Source: Thiogranum sp. (GTDB lineage: Bacteria > Pseudomonadota > Gammaproteobacteria > DSM-19610). Taken from it: DNA of 63,141 bases. The stretch spans positions 1 to 63,141 of the forward strand of contig JASBSS010000005.1 in the NCBI GenBank assembly GCA_030148805.1, in the 5' to 3' direction. The notes beneath the pieces were generated by a model. It saw nothing but the letters and a program-made list of their open reading frames with translations, made no database searches and was not told the origin of the DNA. Below are positions 15,705 to 24,450 of this stretch, piece by piece; the first letter of the stretch is position 1; every line of letters begins with the position of its first letter. The position numbers were made by a program, and so were the translations under genes.

Positions 15705-17067
15705 AGCCGTTTATCAGTGCAGCGAATGTGGCGCCCAGTCACCCAAGTGGGCCGGCCAGTGCAGCGACTGCGGTGCCTGGAACAGTCTCACCGAGGTGCT
15801 CGCACTGGCGCCGGCAGGGGCCAAGGCGGCGCGCTTTGCCGGCTATGCCGGCGAGAGCGCCGCGCCGGTGCAGCGTCTGTCGGAGGTCCGGCCCGGCGCC
15901 GAGGCGCGTATGTCGAGCGGTATCGCCGAACTGGATCGGGTGCTGGGTGGCGGGCTGGTCGGCGGTTCCGTGGTATTGATCGGCGGCGACCCGGGCATCG
16001 GCAAATCCACTTTGTTGTTGCAGGCACTGGCGGCCTTCGACCCCGCTGTGGGGGCGCTCTATGTCAGCGGCGAGGAGTCGCCCGAGCAGGTGGCGCTACG
16101 CGCGCAGCGCCTGGGCCTGGCGGCCGATGCGTTGCGCCTGCTGGCCGACACCTCGGTGGAGCGCATCATCGCCCAGGCGCGCGCCGAAGCGCCGCAGGTG
16201 ATGGTGATCGATTCCATCCAAACCCTGTACACCGAGCTGCTGCAGTCGGCACCCGGTTCGGTGGCGCAGGTGCGCGAAAGCGCCGCCCAGCTGGTGCGTT
16301 TCGCCAAGCAAACGGGCACGGCGCTGTTCCTCGTCGGGCATGTCACCAAGGAGGGAACCCTGGCCGGACCCCGGGTGCTCGAACACATGGTCGACACCGT
16401 GTTGTACTTCGAGGGCGAACCCGGCGAGCGCTATCGCGTCGTGCGTGCGATCAAGAACCGTTTCGGCGCGGTGAACGAACTGGGCGTGTTCGCCATGACC
16501 GACGGCGGCCTGAAGGAGGTCCGCAATCCCTCGTCGATCTTTCTCTCGCGGCATCAGCAGCCGGTCGCTGGCAGCGTCATTCTCGTCACCATGGAGGGCA
16601 CCCGACCGTTATTGGTGGAGGTGCAGGCGCTGGTCGATGACAGCCAGCTGTCCAACCCGCGCCGCGTAACCGTTGGGCTGGAGCAGAACCGCCTGGCGAT
16701 GCTGTTGGCGGTGCAGCACCGCCACGGCGGTGTCTTCATGAGCGACCAGGACGTGTTCGTGAACGTCGTCGGCGGTGTGCGTGTCAGTGAAACGGCCGCC
16801 GATCTGGCGGTATTGCTGGCGGTGCTGTCGAGTTTTCGCGACCGCAGCGTGCCCCACGATCTGATCGTTTTCGGCGAAGTGGGACTGGCGGGCGAAATCC
16901 GGCCGGTGCCCAACGGTCAGCAGCGCTTGCGCGAAGCCGCCAAGCTGGGGTTCAAGCGGGCGCTGATCCCGGCGGCCAATGCGCCGCGTGGCCGGATCGA
17001 GGGGATGGAGATCAGCGCGGTGTCGCGTTATGCCGAAGCGCTGGAGTGGTTCGCCACCCAGGACTGA
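15691..17067 (+). CDS. radA: DNA repair protein RadA (Sms)
   Basis: 458-aa RecA-related branch-migration helicase that processes recombination intermediates. Domains: N-terminal zinc finger (CSECG…CSDCG), RecA-like ATPase with Walker A GGDPGIGKST (about 97-106), the RadA-specific KNRFG motif near 252, and a Lon-protease-like C-terminal domain. I chose the second ATG (15691, MAKTKAVYQC) because GGGAG lies at proper distance; the ATG six bases upstream is too close to it. It ends the rnr-to-radA plus-strand run and faces the FHA-PilZ gene. Confidence 0.97.
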   Translation: MAKTKAVYQCSECGAQSPKWAGQCSDCGAWNSLTEVLALAPAGAKAARFAGYAGESAAPVQRLSEVRPGAEARMSSGIAELDRVLGGGLVGGSVVLIGGDPGIGKSTLLLQALAAFDPAVGALYVSGEESPEQVALRAQRLGLAADALRLLADTSVERIIAQARAEAPQVMVIDSIQTLYTELLQSAPGSVAQVRESAAQLVRFAKQTGTALFLVGHVTKEGTLAGPRVLEHMVDTVLYFEGEPGERYRVVRAIKNRFGAVNELGVFAMTDGGLKEVRNPSSIFLSRHQQPVAGSVILVTMEGTRPLLVEVQALVDDSQLSNPRRVTVGLEQNRLAMLLAVQHRHGGVFMSDQDVFVNVVGGVRVSETAADLAVLLAVLSSFRDRSVPHDLIVFGEVGLAGEIRPVPNGQQRLREAAKLGFKRALIPAANAPRGRIEGMEISAVSRYAEALEWFATQD

Positions 17068-17089
17068 CACGGCAGACGCGCCTGGCGCT

Positions 17090-18073
17090 TCAGCCCAGGG
17101 CGGAAAGCTCCCGTTCCACTAGCTGGGGGTCGCCCAGGTTGAGTTCCACCAGGCGACGCAGGTGGGTGATGCTCTCCAGGTCGATGTGACTGCAACGCAG
17201 GCCCAAACGGTCATCCCCTTGGTGGACGATTTCCACCTGCATGTCGATGTCGTTGCCGCCCTCGAGATGGATGCTGAGCGTATAGAGCGCCAGCTCGCCG
17301 GCGACGAAGGTCTGCGGCAAGGCGATCAGCGCGCCGTGGAGCGAAATGTCCAGCAAGTGGGTTTCCCAGCGCTGTTGTCCCTGTTGCAGGCTGGCGGCGA
17401 CTTCGAACGGTATGCGCGAGAAACGACGCGGGGCGTCCTCCCGCGGTATGTCCGCGCCGCTGTGTCTGTCTGACACGTCTTGCGGCTGAGAGAAAAACCG
17501 GACTTCCAGTTCGCCGATGCGCAGGTGGTCTTCGTGCTGCAGGCGGCGACTTTGTTCACCGATCGGTTGTCCGTTGAGCTGCGGGCCGAGCTCGCCGCGC
17601 AGGGCGGACAAATAGTAGCCGTCGTCGCGGCGGGCGATGACCGCCAGTTCAGCTTCGGGTTTGCCGACGCGGGTGAGACCCTTCTCCAGGCGAATGGTAC
17701 GCCCCAGGTGGGCGCCGTTCTCGATCTGCAGCCACGCCGCGCCCAGGCGCACGGGCCCGTCGTCGGCGACCGCGCGCGGTTGTTCACCCACTGAAAAGCG
17801 CAGCCGGTGTTTGCCGATATGGACGCTGTCGCCCTCGTTGAGGGTGACCGCTTCCTCGACCGCCAGGTCGCCGACCCGGAGCGTGCACTCGCCGTTGATC
17901 GGCTCCACCGCATAGCCATCGTCGGTGCAAAAGAAGCGCGCGTGCTGGGGTTGCACCGCGAGGCTGTCGATGACGATGCAGCAGCCGGGATCGCGACCGA
18001 CGACGCACTCATGCCCCGGCAGGGTATAGACCTTGAGTATGCGATCTTTGAATGACAGCGTCAGTTTTGCCAC
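17090..18073 (-). CDS. double-FHA plus PilZ domain protein
   Basis: 327-aa cytosolic protein that joins two phosphothreonine-binding FHA-type domains (about 20-95 with VVGRDPGCCIVIDS, and about 125-195 with RVGKPEAELAVIARRDDGYYL) to a C-terminal PilZ domain (about 215-325). The PilZ c-di-GMP signature is present as RRFSRIPF (R-x3-R type) and DISLHG (D/N-x-S-x-x-G). It could thus read both a Ser/Thr kinase signal and c-di-GMP. No kinase gene is visible nearby. It is the last gene of a minus-strand run after msrB. The binding roles are inferred from motifs. Confidence 0.8.
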   Translation of the reverse strand: MAKLTLSFKDRILKVYTLPGHECVVGRDPGCCIVIDSLAVQPQHARFFCTDDGYAVEPINGECTLRVGDLAVEEAVTLNEGDSVHIGKHRLRFSVGEQPRAVADDGPVRLGAAWLQIENGAHLGRTIRLEKGLTRVGKPEAELAVIARRDDGYYLSALRGELGPQLNGQPIGEQSRRLQHEDHLRIGELEVRFFSQPQDVSDRHSGADIPREDAPRRFSRIPFEVAASLQQGQQRWETHLLDISLHGALIALPQTFVAGELALYTLSIHLEGGNDIDMQVEIVHQGDDRLGLRCSHIDLESITHLRRLVELNLGDPQLVERELSALG

Positions 18074-18171
18074 GGATCTCCCCTCGGGTTAGTGCCGGCG
18101 AAGGCCGGCCGGTGAACCGGTGCCGCGCCACCCGGGACAAAGCCACCAGCACCCCTTCGGTATCGTCCTGT

Positions 18172-18570
18172 TCAGCCGCTTTCTTTAAGCGTGAGCGCGA
18201 GCGAGTTGATGCAATAGCGCAGACCGCTCGGCGGCGGTCCGTCGTCGAACACATGCCCCAGATGGGCGTCGCAACGAGCGCATAGCACCTCGGTGCGCCG
18301 CATACCGTGACTGGTGTCGCTTAATGTGCTCACCGCCGCGTCGTTAACCGGTTGCCAGAAGCTCGGCCAGCCGCTGCCGGAATCGAATTTTTCCCCGGAG
18401 CGGAACAACGGGGCGTCACAGCAGGCGCAGTGGTACTCTCCCGGGGTCTTGCAAGCGTAAAAACAACCGGAAAACGCCGCTTCGGTGCCTTTCTCGCGGG
18501 TTACCCGATAGACTTCCGGGCTGAGTAAAGCGCGCCATTCGGCGTCGCTCTTGCGGATTTTCTCACTCAC
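18172..18570 (-). CDS. msrB: peptide-methionine (R)-S-oxide reductase
   Basis: 132-aa enzyme that reduces methionine-R-sulfoxide in proteins. It has the zinc-binding pairs CACC and CARC, the SGSGWPSFW substrate loop and the catalytic cysteine in RYCINSLAL near the C-terminus. Start is GTG, three bases after the stop of the CNNM transporter gene, with GAGGAA upstream, so the two are translationally linked. Standard length. Confidence 0.96.
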   Translation of the reverse strand: MSEKIRKSDAEWRALLSPEVYRVTREKGTEAAFSGCFYACKTPGEYHCACCDAPLFRSGEKFDSGSGWPSFWQPVNDAAVSTLSDTSHGMRRTEVLCARCDAHLGHVFDDGPPPSGLRYCINSLALTLKESG

Positions 18571-18573
18571 CGT

Positions 18574-19854
18574 TCATTCCTCCGCGGCCGGGCCGCGGTA
18601 TGGCTTGTTGTATACGCGCAGCGTTTTCACCAGATTGCCCTTGGTCTGGATGATTTCCACCGGATAACCCGACAGCAGCAGGCTGGTTCCGGGTTCCGGA
18701 ATGTCTTCCAGGTATTCGAGCACCATCCCATTGAGCGTTTTCGGGCCGTCGGTAGGCAGTTCCATCTGCAAGGCCCGGTTCAGATCGCGCACGTTGACCA
18801 TGCCGTTGACCAGATAGCTGCCGTCTTCCTCGGCGGTGACGTCGCTGATGCTGGTGGAAGGATCCGTGGTGAACTCGCCGACGACCTCCTCCAGGATGTC
18901 TTCCAGGGTGGCCAACCCCTGGATGTCGCCATATTCATCGACCACCAGCCCGATGCGCCGTTTCTCCCGCTGGAATTGCAGCAGCTGCCGGTTAAGCGGC
19001 GTGTTTTCCGGGATGAACAGCGGTTCCCGAATCAGGCTCAGCAGCGTCTCCCGGTCGAGTTCGCCGCGCATCAGTTGCGGCAGCACTTTGCGCAGATGGA
19101 TGAAACCGACGACCTGATCGATGTTCTCCCGATAGACCGGCAGGCGCGTGTACTGGCTGTGGGTCATCTGGGTGATGATGTCGTCCCAGTCGTCCTCCAG
19201 GTTGATGCCCGAGATTTCCTGGCGCGGCACCATGATGTCTTCGACGGTGACCTTTTCCAGATCGATGATGTTGAGCAGCATGTCCTGGTGGCGCTTGGGG
19301 ATCATGGCGCCGGCTTCGAGGACCACCGTGCGCAATTCCTCTTGGCTGAGCGCATCCACGCTACCGTCTTCGGGATGGATGTTGAGCAACCGCAGCAGGC
19401 CGTTGGCGATACCGTTGACGACCCAGACCAGTGGATAGAGCAGCCACAACAACGGCCCGTAGACAAACGCGGCGGGAAACGCCACCCGCTCGGGGTGCAG
19501 GGCCGCCAGGGTTTTCGGTGTCACTTCGGCAAAGACCAGAATGACCAGCGTCAGCACCCCGGCGGCGATGGCGATGGCCGGTTCGCCGCCCAGGCGCAGC
19601 GCGATCACCGTCGTGATGGCCGAAGCCATGACGTTGACAAAGTTGTTGCCAAGCAGAATCAGGCCGATCAGCCGGTCGGGGCGTTCGAGCAGCTTTTGCG
19701 CGCGCTTGGCCCCGGCGTGGTTGGCCTGTGCCAAGTGGCGCAGGCGGTAGCGGTTGAGGGTCATCAGGCCGGTTTCCGAGCTGGAGAAGAACGCCGAGAG
19801 CAGAATCAGAAAGATCAGGGCGGCGAACAGAACACTTAGGGGAATATGGTCCAA
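18574..19854 (-). CDS. CNNM/HlyC-CorC family transporter (DUF21, CBS pair, CorC_HlyC domain)
   Basis: 426-aa membrane protein. An N-terminal DUF21 domain with four hydrophobic helices (about 5-165, containing AFFSSSETGLMTLNRYRLRH) is followed by a CBS pair (about 200-330, MVPRQEISGIN…) and a C-terminal CorC/HlyC domain. The family is linked to Mg2+/Co2+ export or Mg homeostasis; E. coli YfjD/CorB is the closest familiar member. Start is TTG (LDHIPLSVL) without a strong ribosome-binding site, so the first residues are uncertain. It precedes msrB. Confidence 0.9.
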   Translation of the reverse strand: MDHIPLSVLFAALIFLILLSAFFSSSETGLMTLNRYRLRHLAQANHAGAKRAQKLLERPDRLIGLILLGNNFVNVMASAITTVIALRLGGEPAIAIAAGVLTLVILVFAEVTPKTLAALHPERVAFPAAFVYGPLLWLLYPLVWVVNGIANGLLRLLNIHPEDGSVDALSQEELRTVVLEAGAMIPKRHQDMLLNIIDLEKVTVEDIMVPRQEISGINLEDDWDDIITQMTHSQYTRLPVYRENIDQVVGFIHLRKVLPQLMRGELDRETLLSLIREPLFIPENTPLNRQLLQFQREKRRIGLVVDEYGDIQGLATLEDILEEVVGEFTTDPSTSISDVTAEEDGSYLVNGMVNVRDLNRALQMELPTDGPKTLNGMVLEYLEDIPEPGTSLLLSGYPVEIIQTKGNLVKTLRVYNKPYRGPAAEE

Positions 19855-19911
19855 AACAGGTAAACCGTATTGCCGTGGATGGGAAAATTGTAGGCGTATC
19901 GAAACGCGTTG

Positions 19912-20727
19912 TCAGGCGTTACGGTGCAGAATCAGTTCGAGCACCAGTTTGCTGCCGAAATAGGCGAGCACCAGAAAGACGAAACCGCTGAGCGTCCAGC
20001 GGATGGCGGTGCGCCCGCGCCAGCCAAATTTCCAGCGGCCCCACAACAGGGTGCCGAAGATGAACCAGCTGATGATCGAAAGCACGGTTTTGTGCACCAG
20101 GTGCTGCGCGAAAATGTCCTCGAGAAACACCATTCCGGTCAGCAGCGCGGCGCTGAGCAGGGCGAAACCGGTGGCGATCATCTGGAACAGCAGGCCCTCC
20201 ATCACCTCCAGCGGCGGCAGGGCGCGGATAAAGCCCCCGGGCCTGCGCGCGCGCAGATGCCGGTCCTGCACCTGCAGGAGCACGGCCTGGACGGCGGCCA
20301 GCGCGAACAGGCTGTAGGCCAGCACCGAAAACAGAATGTGCAGGTCGAGCTGCCAGCTGGTGTGGGTGATATCGCGTGGGTCACCCGGATTCCAGGCGGC
20401 CAGGGCCAGGGTGACGGCGGCCAAAGGCAGTACCGGTATCCCCAGGTTCTCCACCGGCTGGCGCAGCGCCGTGAGCAGCAGCAGCGCCACCATCAGCAGC
20501 GCCACCAGGGACGCGGCGTTGAAAAACCCCATGTCCAGTCCGCGGCCGGTCATCAACTCCGGATAGAGCACCAGCGCGTGCAGGACCACCGCGCCGAAGC
20601 CCAGCAGCAGCACGGTGCAGCGACTCACGCGCAGGCTGGAAAGGTGGCCGGCGAGGCGCAGGGTCAGGGCCGCGCTGGTCACGAGATAGAGCACGACAGC
20701 GGCGACGGCGAAGATAAGCAGTTGCAT
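19912..20727 (-). CDS. ypjD: YpjD-like inner membrane protein, cytochrome c assembly (CcsA) fold
   Basis: 271-aa protein with eight predicted membrane helices, homologous to the CcsA/CcmC haem-handling family, with THTSWQLDLHILFSVLAYSLF in the middle (conserved tryptophan and histidines). It is usually encoded beside ffh, as it is here (divergent, one gene away). Its role is unknown; haem involvement is suggested by family membership only. ATG at 20727. Confidence 0.88.
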   Translation of the reverse strand: MQLLIFAVAAVVLYLVTSAALTLRLAGHLSSLRVSRCTVLLLGFGAVVLHALVLYPELMTGRGLDMGFFNAASLVALLMVALLLLTALRQPVENLGIPVLPLAAVTLALAAWNPGDPRDITHTSWQLDLHILFSVLAYSLFALAAVQAVLLQVQDRHLRARRPGGFIRALPPLEVMEGLLFQMIATGFALLSAALLTGMVFLEDIFAQHLVHKTVLSIISWFIFGTLLWGRWKFGWRGRTAIRWTLSGFVFLVLAYFGSKLVLELILHRNA

Positions 20728-20938
20728 GGCGCCGATAATGGCATAAGCCGGCGGAGGCCGAAAGCCTTGGCTGCCGGTGCCGGTCAGTCCGGCTGACGCA
20801 GAGGGTCATGGCGCGCCGCAAAAGGGCCGAAAATCGCGCTCTGAGAGTCATTTCTGTGACGCGGCCGACACTTTTTCTGTGAAATGCCGTGGCACGATCC
20901 TCGCATCGATGCAGGCAAATAATCACCGGACATCCCTG

Positions 20939-21703
20939 ATGGAGCTAAGAATACTCGGTTGTAGCGGCGGCATCGGCGCGCATCTTTCCACCACGTCGTT
21001 GCTGGTCGACGAGGATCTGCTGATCGACGGCGGCACCGGGCTGTCGGAGCTCAGCCTGGAGGAAATGTCGCGTATCCGACATATCTTCGTGACCCATTCC
21101 CATCTCGACCATATCGCCGGCATTCCCATGTTGCTGGACGCGGTTTTCGACAACACCGAACAGCCCCTGGTACTGCACGCGCGCGAGGAAACCATCCACA
21201 CCCTGCGGAAACACATATTCAACTGGCAGGTATGGCCGGACTTCTCCACCCTCCCCGACGCCCACCGGCCGGTGTTGCGCTTCGAGGTGATGCAGCCGGG
21301 GGAGAGCGTGCAAATCGGTGCCCGCAGCGTGGAGATGATCGCGGTGAATCATTCGGTACCGGCGGCGGGCTACCGGGTGCAAAACGGTGCCGGCAGTTTC
21401 GCCTTCAGCGGCGATACCACCAGCAACGACGGTTTCTGGCAGGCGTTGAACCGGCACGAGCATCTCGATCTGTTGATCGTCGAAAGTGCGTTTCCCGACC
21501 AGGAATGCGAGCTGAGCATCAAGTCGCGGCACTATTGTCCGCGCTTGCTGGCCCAGGATCTGCGCAAGTTGCAGCATCGTCCGCGGCTGTTCCTGACCCA
21601 CCTGAAGCCGGGCAGCGAGGCGCTGATCGTCGAGCAGTGCCGCGAGCATATTGATACGCTGCCGGTGCAGCGGCTGTGCGGGGGCGACCGCTTCAAGTTA
21701 TAA
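20939..21703 (+). CDS. metallo-beta-lactamase-fold hydrolase (class II cyclic-nucleotide phosphodiesterase-like)
   Basis: 254-aa MBL-fold enzyme with the metal motif THSHLDHIAG (H-x-H-x-D-H, about 54-63), a downstream VNHSVPAAGYR histidine, the FAFSGDTTSND aspartate and a C-terminal LTHLKPG histidine. The motif pattern resembles class II 3',5'-cyclic-nucleotide phosphodiesterases, but RNase Z-like or other phosphodiesterase activity cannot be excluded. I used the ATG at 20939, where the fold begins; an ATG ten codons upstream is possible. The ffh promoter -10 overlaps its last codons. Confidence 0.85.
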   Translation: MELRILGCSGGIGAHLSTTSLLVDEDLLIDGGTGLSELSLEEMSRIRHIFVTHSHLDHIAGIPMLLDAVFDNTEQPLVLHAREETIHTLRKHIFNWQVWPDFSTLPDAHRPVLRFEVMQPGESVQIGARSVEMIAVNHSVPAAGYRVQNGAGSFAFSGDTTSNDGFWQALNRHEHLDLLIVESAFPDQECELSIKSRHYCPRLLAQDLRKLQHRPRLFLTHLKPGSEALIVEQCREHIDTLPVQRLCGGDRFKL

Positions 21704-21704
21704 T
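21699..21704 (+). promoter_or_regulatory. -10 element of ffh promoter
   Basis: A perfect TATAAT overlaps the stop codon of the preceding hydrolase gene, 28 bases before the ffh ATG. No good -35 is present at the right distance, so this is a partial match. Confidence 0.45.
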
Positions 21705-21731
21705 CGCGGCCTGGCCACACAGGGACGCCGC

Positions 21732-23090
21732 ATGTTCGACACGCTTACCGACAGACTGACCAGAACGCTCAAGAACCTGCGTGGTCAGGGGCGTTTGTCC
21801 GAGGACAACATCAAGGACACCTTGCGCGAAGTGCGCATGGCGCTGCTCGAGGCCGACGTGGCGCTGCCGGTGGTCAAGGAGTTCACCGCCAAGGTGCGCG
21901 AGCGCGCCGTCGGTAGGGAGGTGTTGCAGAGCCTGACCCCGGGTCAGGCGCTGGTCAAGATCGTCAACGACGAGTTGGTCAGCCTGATGGGCGAGGCCTG
22001 CGACGAGTTGCAGCTCAATGTCCAGCCCCCGGCCGTGGTGCTGATGGCGGGTTTGCAGGGCTCCGGCAAGACCACTTCGACGGCCAAGCTGGCCCGTTGG
22101 CTGAAGGAGCGGCGGAAAAAGAGCGTGCTGGTGGTCAGCTGTGACGTCTATCGCCCCGCCGCCATCGAACAGCTGCAGACGCTGGCCGGCGAGATCGGAG
22201 TCGATTTCTTCCCCAGCAACAGTACCCAGGAGCCGGTGGCGATCGCCGGCGCGGCGTTGGAGTACGCGCGCAGTCACCACAATGACGTGCTCATCGTCGA
22301 TACCGCCGGGCGTCTGCACATCGACCGCGACATGATGGACGAGATCCAGCAGCTGCACGCGGTGGTCAAGCCGGTGGAGACCCTGTTCGTGGTCGACAGC
22401 ATGACCGGTCAGGACGCGGCCAATACCGCGCGCGCCTTTCACGACGCCCTGCCGCTGACCGGCGTGGTGTTGACCAAAACCGACGGTGACGCCCGCGGTG
22501 GCGCGGCCTTGTCGATCCGGGCGATCACCGGCAAGCCGATCAAGTTCCTCGGCGTGGGCGAGAAAACCGCGGCCCTCGAACCCTTTCACCCGGAACGGGT
22601 CGCCTCGCGTATTCTCGGCATGGGTGACGTGCTCAGCCTGGTGGAGGAGGCCGAGCACAAGGTCGACAAGGAAAAGGCCGCCAAGCTGGCGAAAAAGCTG
22701 CACAAGGGCAAGCGCTTCGACCTCGAGGACTTTGGCGATCAGCTGGAACAGATGATGGGCATGGGTGGGCTCGGCAGCCTGATGGACAAACTGCCCGGCG
22801 TGGGGCAGCTGCCGCAGAACGTGCGCGAGCAGGTCAACGATCGCGAGCTGCATCGGATGTTGGCGATCATTCGCTCCATGACGCCCCAGGAGCGGCGCTT
22901 TCCCGACATCATCAAGGGCTCCCGACGGCGGCGGATCGCGGCCGGTTCCGGCAATCAGGTGCAGGACGTCAATCGGCTGCTCAAGCAATTCACCCAGATG
23001 CAGAAAATGATGAAAAAGATGTCCAAGGGCGGCATGAAAAACATGCTGCGCGGCCTCAAGGGCCGCATGCCACAAGGCTTTCCCTTCTAG
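21732..23090 (+). CDS. ffh: signal recognition particle GTPase Ffh
   Basis: 452-aa protein subunit of the SRP, which with 4.5S RNA targets nascent membrane proteins to FtsY. N domain (about 1-90), G domain with GLQGSGKTT (P-loop near 107), DTAGRLHID, TKTDGDARGG, and the methionine-rich M domain from about 300, ending in QKMMKKMSKGGMKNMLRG. The ATG at 21732 has AGGGA upstream; the frame is open further back but overlaps the hydrolase gene. Standard length. Confidence 0.98.
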   Translation: MFDTLTDRLTRTLKNLRGQGRLSEDNIKDTLREVRMALLEADVALPVVKEFTAKVRERAVGREVLQSLTPGQALVKIVNDELVSLMGEACDELQLNVQPPAVVLMAGLQGSGKTTSTAKLARWLKERRKKSVLVVSCDVYRPAAIEQLQTLAGEIGVDFFPSNSTQEPVAIAGAALEYARSHHNDVLIVDTAGRLHIDRDMMDEIQQLHAVVKPVETLFVVDSMTGQDAANTARAFHDALPLTGVVLTKTDGDARGGAALSIRAITGKPIKFLGVGEKTAALEPFHPERVASRILGMGDVLSLVEEAEHKVDKEKAAKLAKKLHKGKRFDLEDFGDQLEQMMGMGGLGSLMDKLPGVGQLPQNVREQVNDRELHRMLAIIRSMTPQERRFPDIIKGSRRRRIAAGSGNQVQDVNRLLKQFTQMQKMMKKMSKGGMKNMLRGLKGRMPQGFPF

Positions 23091-23125
23091 AGGTGGCCAC
23101 AAAACGGCCAGGCGGCACGAACGGC

Positions 23126-23156
23126 AAAAAAAACGGCGAGCCGGGCGGGCTCACCG
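23126..23156 (-). terminator. intrinsic terminator for a minus-strand transcript
   Basis: Read on the minus strand, a 9-bp stem CGGTGAGCC / GGCTCGCCG around a 5-nt loop is followed by eight T residues (23133-23126). The single non-Watson-Crick position is a G-U wobble on the minus RNA but a C-A mismatch on the plus RNA, so the minus strand is the functional direction. No minus-strand ORF precedes it, so it should end a non-coding RNA. Confidence 0.65.
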
Positions 23157-23330
23157 TGGATCAAGGGTCGTAGTTGTTGCCTTGCCGACCGGCATTTAGT
23201 GTTGTTGTTACCGGCTAGGAAAGGCGGTTCGGGCAGTGCAGGCTGTTTCTGGGTCAACTGACAGCTGTCCGGGGACTCACTCCTGTTGTTACCAGCGGCG
23301 TTTCCTCACGGTTCCTAACGCAACACACAT
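23126..23330 (-). ncRNA. candidate small RNA between ffh and rpsP
   Basis: A minus-strand intrinsic terminator at 23126-23156 has no gene upstream of it. Read on the plus strand, the preceding 150 bases contain an exact 10-mer repeat TGTTGTTACC (23203-23212, 23284-23293) and a variant AGTTGTTGCC (23172-23181); on the minus RNA these are GGUAACAACA-type repeats likely to be unpaired. Three AGGA motifs also occur on that strand (around 23299-23317 and 23281). The 5' end is not defined; 23330 is a guess, as no good promoter was located. It is not 6S, 4.5S or tmRNA. Confidence 0.35.
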
Positions 23331-23564
23331 GCCAGGTCTGAAATTCGCTGAAAAAACAGGTAAGTGTGTCACCATGGAGTCGCCGCCGGACTTCTCTGTC
23401 GGACGTTAGTGTAAAGTCAGTCGTCTTCCCAGGACTCTGATCGATGCCCTAAATCGAGGGAAAAATGTCGAAAAAATAATGGATTGGCTAGATAAAACCG
23501 AGTCGCGTTCTTAAATATTTAATTTGTAAAATAATCCGACATCGTCGCGATGGCTTACAGTTTG

Positions 23565-23583
23565 ATAGCCGAGGCTATTTTTT
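23565..23583 (+). terminator. short hairpin with U-tract before rpsP
   Basis: ATAGC (23565-23569), tetraloop CGAG and GCTAT (23574-23578) are followed by a run of T through 23583. The stem is only 5 bp, so termination would be modest. It would stop plus-strand read-through from ffh, or end a small plus-strand RNA, just before the rpsP promoter. Confidence 0.4.
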
Positions 23584-23593
23584 CCTGTCACAC

Positions 23594-23621
23594 TTCACTT
23601 TTCAATGATTTCGCGTAAAAT
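23594..23621 (+). promoter_or_regulatory. promoter of rpsP-rimM-trmD-rplS
   Basis: TTCACT (23594-23599), 16-base spacer, TAAAAT (23616-23621), followed by a pyrimidine-rich CCCGCTTTTCC segment. The predicted start is near 23628 and leaves a leader of about 60 nt before rpsP. Confidence 0.5.
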
Positions 23622-23687
23622 GCCCGCTTTTCCGCAGGTCGCAGGTCGACTCTGCCTGTTTGCAACAGTTTTAGAGGTTTAATCTCG

Positions 23688-23930
23688 ATGGTAACGATTC
23701 GATTGGCACGCGGCGGCGCGAAGAAGAAGCCGTTTTACCATGTTGTGGTGACGGATTCCCGCAATCGTCGCGACGGTCGCTACATCGAGCGCATCGGTTT
23801 CTTCAATCCGGTCGCCAAGGGACAGGAAGTGCGCCTGAACATCGACACCGAGCGCGCGGCGCATTGGGTCGGCAAGGGCGCGCAGACCTCCGATCGGGTA
23901 GCGAAGCTGCTGAAGGAAGCCGCGCAGTAA
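23688..23930 (+). CDS. rpsP: 30S ribosomal protein S16
   Basis: 80-aa S16, an early-assembling 30S protein. Starts [21 protein letters not shown] and contains [15 protein letters not shown], both diagnostic. GAGG lies upstream of the ATG. First gene of the classical rpsP-rimM-trmD-rplS operon, here complete and in the standard order. Confidence 0.98.
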   Translation: MVTIRLARGGAKKKPFYHVVVTDSRNRRDGRYIERIGFFNPVAKGQEVRLNIDTERAAHWVGKGAQTSDRVAKLLKEAAQ

Positions 23931-24442
23931 GCGAGCGCGAGACACCCACCATCATCCCGGTGGGACGGATCTCCGGGGTCTATGGGGTGAAGGGTTGGGT
24001 GCGGGTGTATTCCTGGACCTCACCGCGCGAGAATATCGTCGGCTATCAGCCCTGGTATCTGCGCCGCGACGGTCAGTGGCAGGCGCAGGCCGTGGCCGCG
24101 GGTCGGCGCCACGGCAAGGGCGTGATCGCGCGGCTGTGCGGCTGCGAGGACCGCGATCAGGCGCTGGCGCTGATTGACAGCGAGATCGGTATCAGCCGCG
24201 AGCAGCTGCCCCCCACGGCGCCGGGGGAATACTATTGGCATCAGCTGATCGGTCTGCGCGTGGTCAACCTGCGCGGCGAGGCCCTGGGCCGAGTGGATAG
24301 TTTGCTGGAGACCGGCGCCAACGATGTTCTGGTGGTGCGGGGTGAGGATGAGCGGCTGATCCCGTTCGCCCAGCCGCAGATCGTCAGACAGGTCGACCTG
24401 CAGGCCGGGGTCATTCAGGTCGACTGGGAAAAGGATTATTAA
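23864..24442 (+). CDS. rimM: ribosome maturation factor RimM
   Basis: Binds S19 in the 30S head and aids 16S rRNA processing. Visible are the RimM N-terminal beta-barrel ([20 protein letters not shown]) and the C-terminal PRC-barrel ([13 protein letters not shown]…[17 protein letters not shown]…[10 protein letters not shown]…VDWEKDY). The start is unresolved. The only ATG (23864) overlaps rpsP by 67 bases and adds about 35 residues that are out-of-frame rpsP sequence. A GTG at 23960 would start at the conserved GRI but lacks a ribosome-binding site. The folded part begins at about 23957 in either case. Confidence 0.93.
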   Translation: MGRQGRADLRSGSEAAEGSRAVSERETPTIIPVGRISGVYGVKGWVRVYSWTSPRENIVGYQPWYLRRDGQWQAQAVAAGRRHGKGVIARLCGCEDRDQALALIDSEIGISREQLPPTAPGEYYWHQLIGLRVVNLRGEALGRVDSLLETGANDVLVVRGEDERLIPFAQPQIVRQVDLQAGVIQVDWEKDY

Positions 24443-24450
24443 GGTCCGAG

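Larger units (their letters stand above)
23091..23687. other. 597-bp gap between ffh and rpsP
   Basis: No protein gene. Contents: the minus-strand terminator and candidate small RNA at the left, an AT-rich centre (about 23460-23560), a plus-strand hairpin with U-tract at 23565-23583, and the rpsP promoter at 23594-23621. The length is notable in a region where flanking genes are packed within tens of bases. Confidence 0.6.

Noticed and set aside
23091-23687. 6S RNA, 4.5S RNA or tmRNA in the ffh-rpsP gap
   Set aside because: None of the conserved sequences or folds of these RNAs is visible; only a generic small RNA can be proposed.
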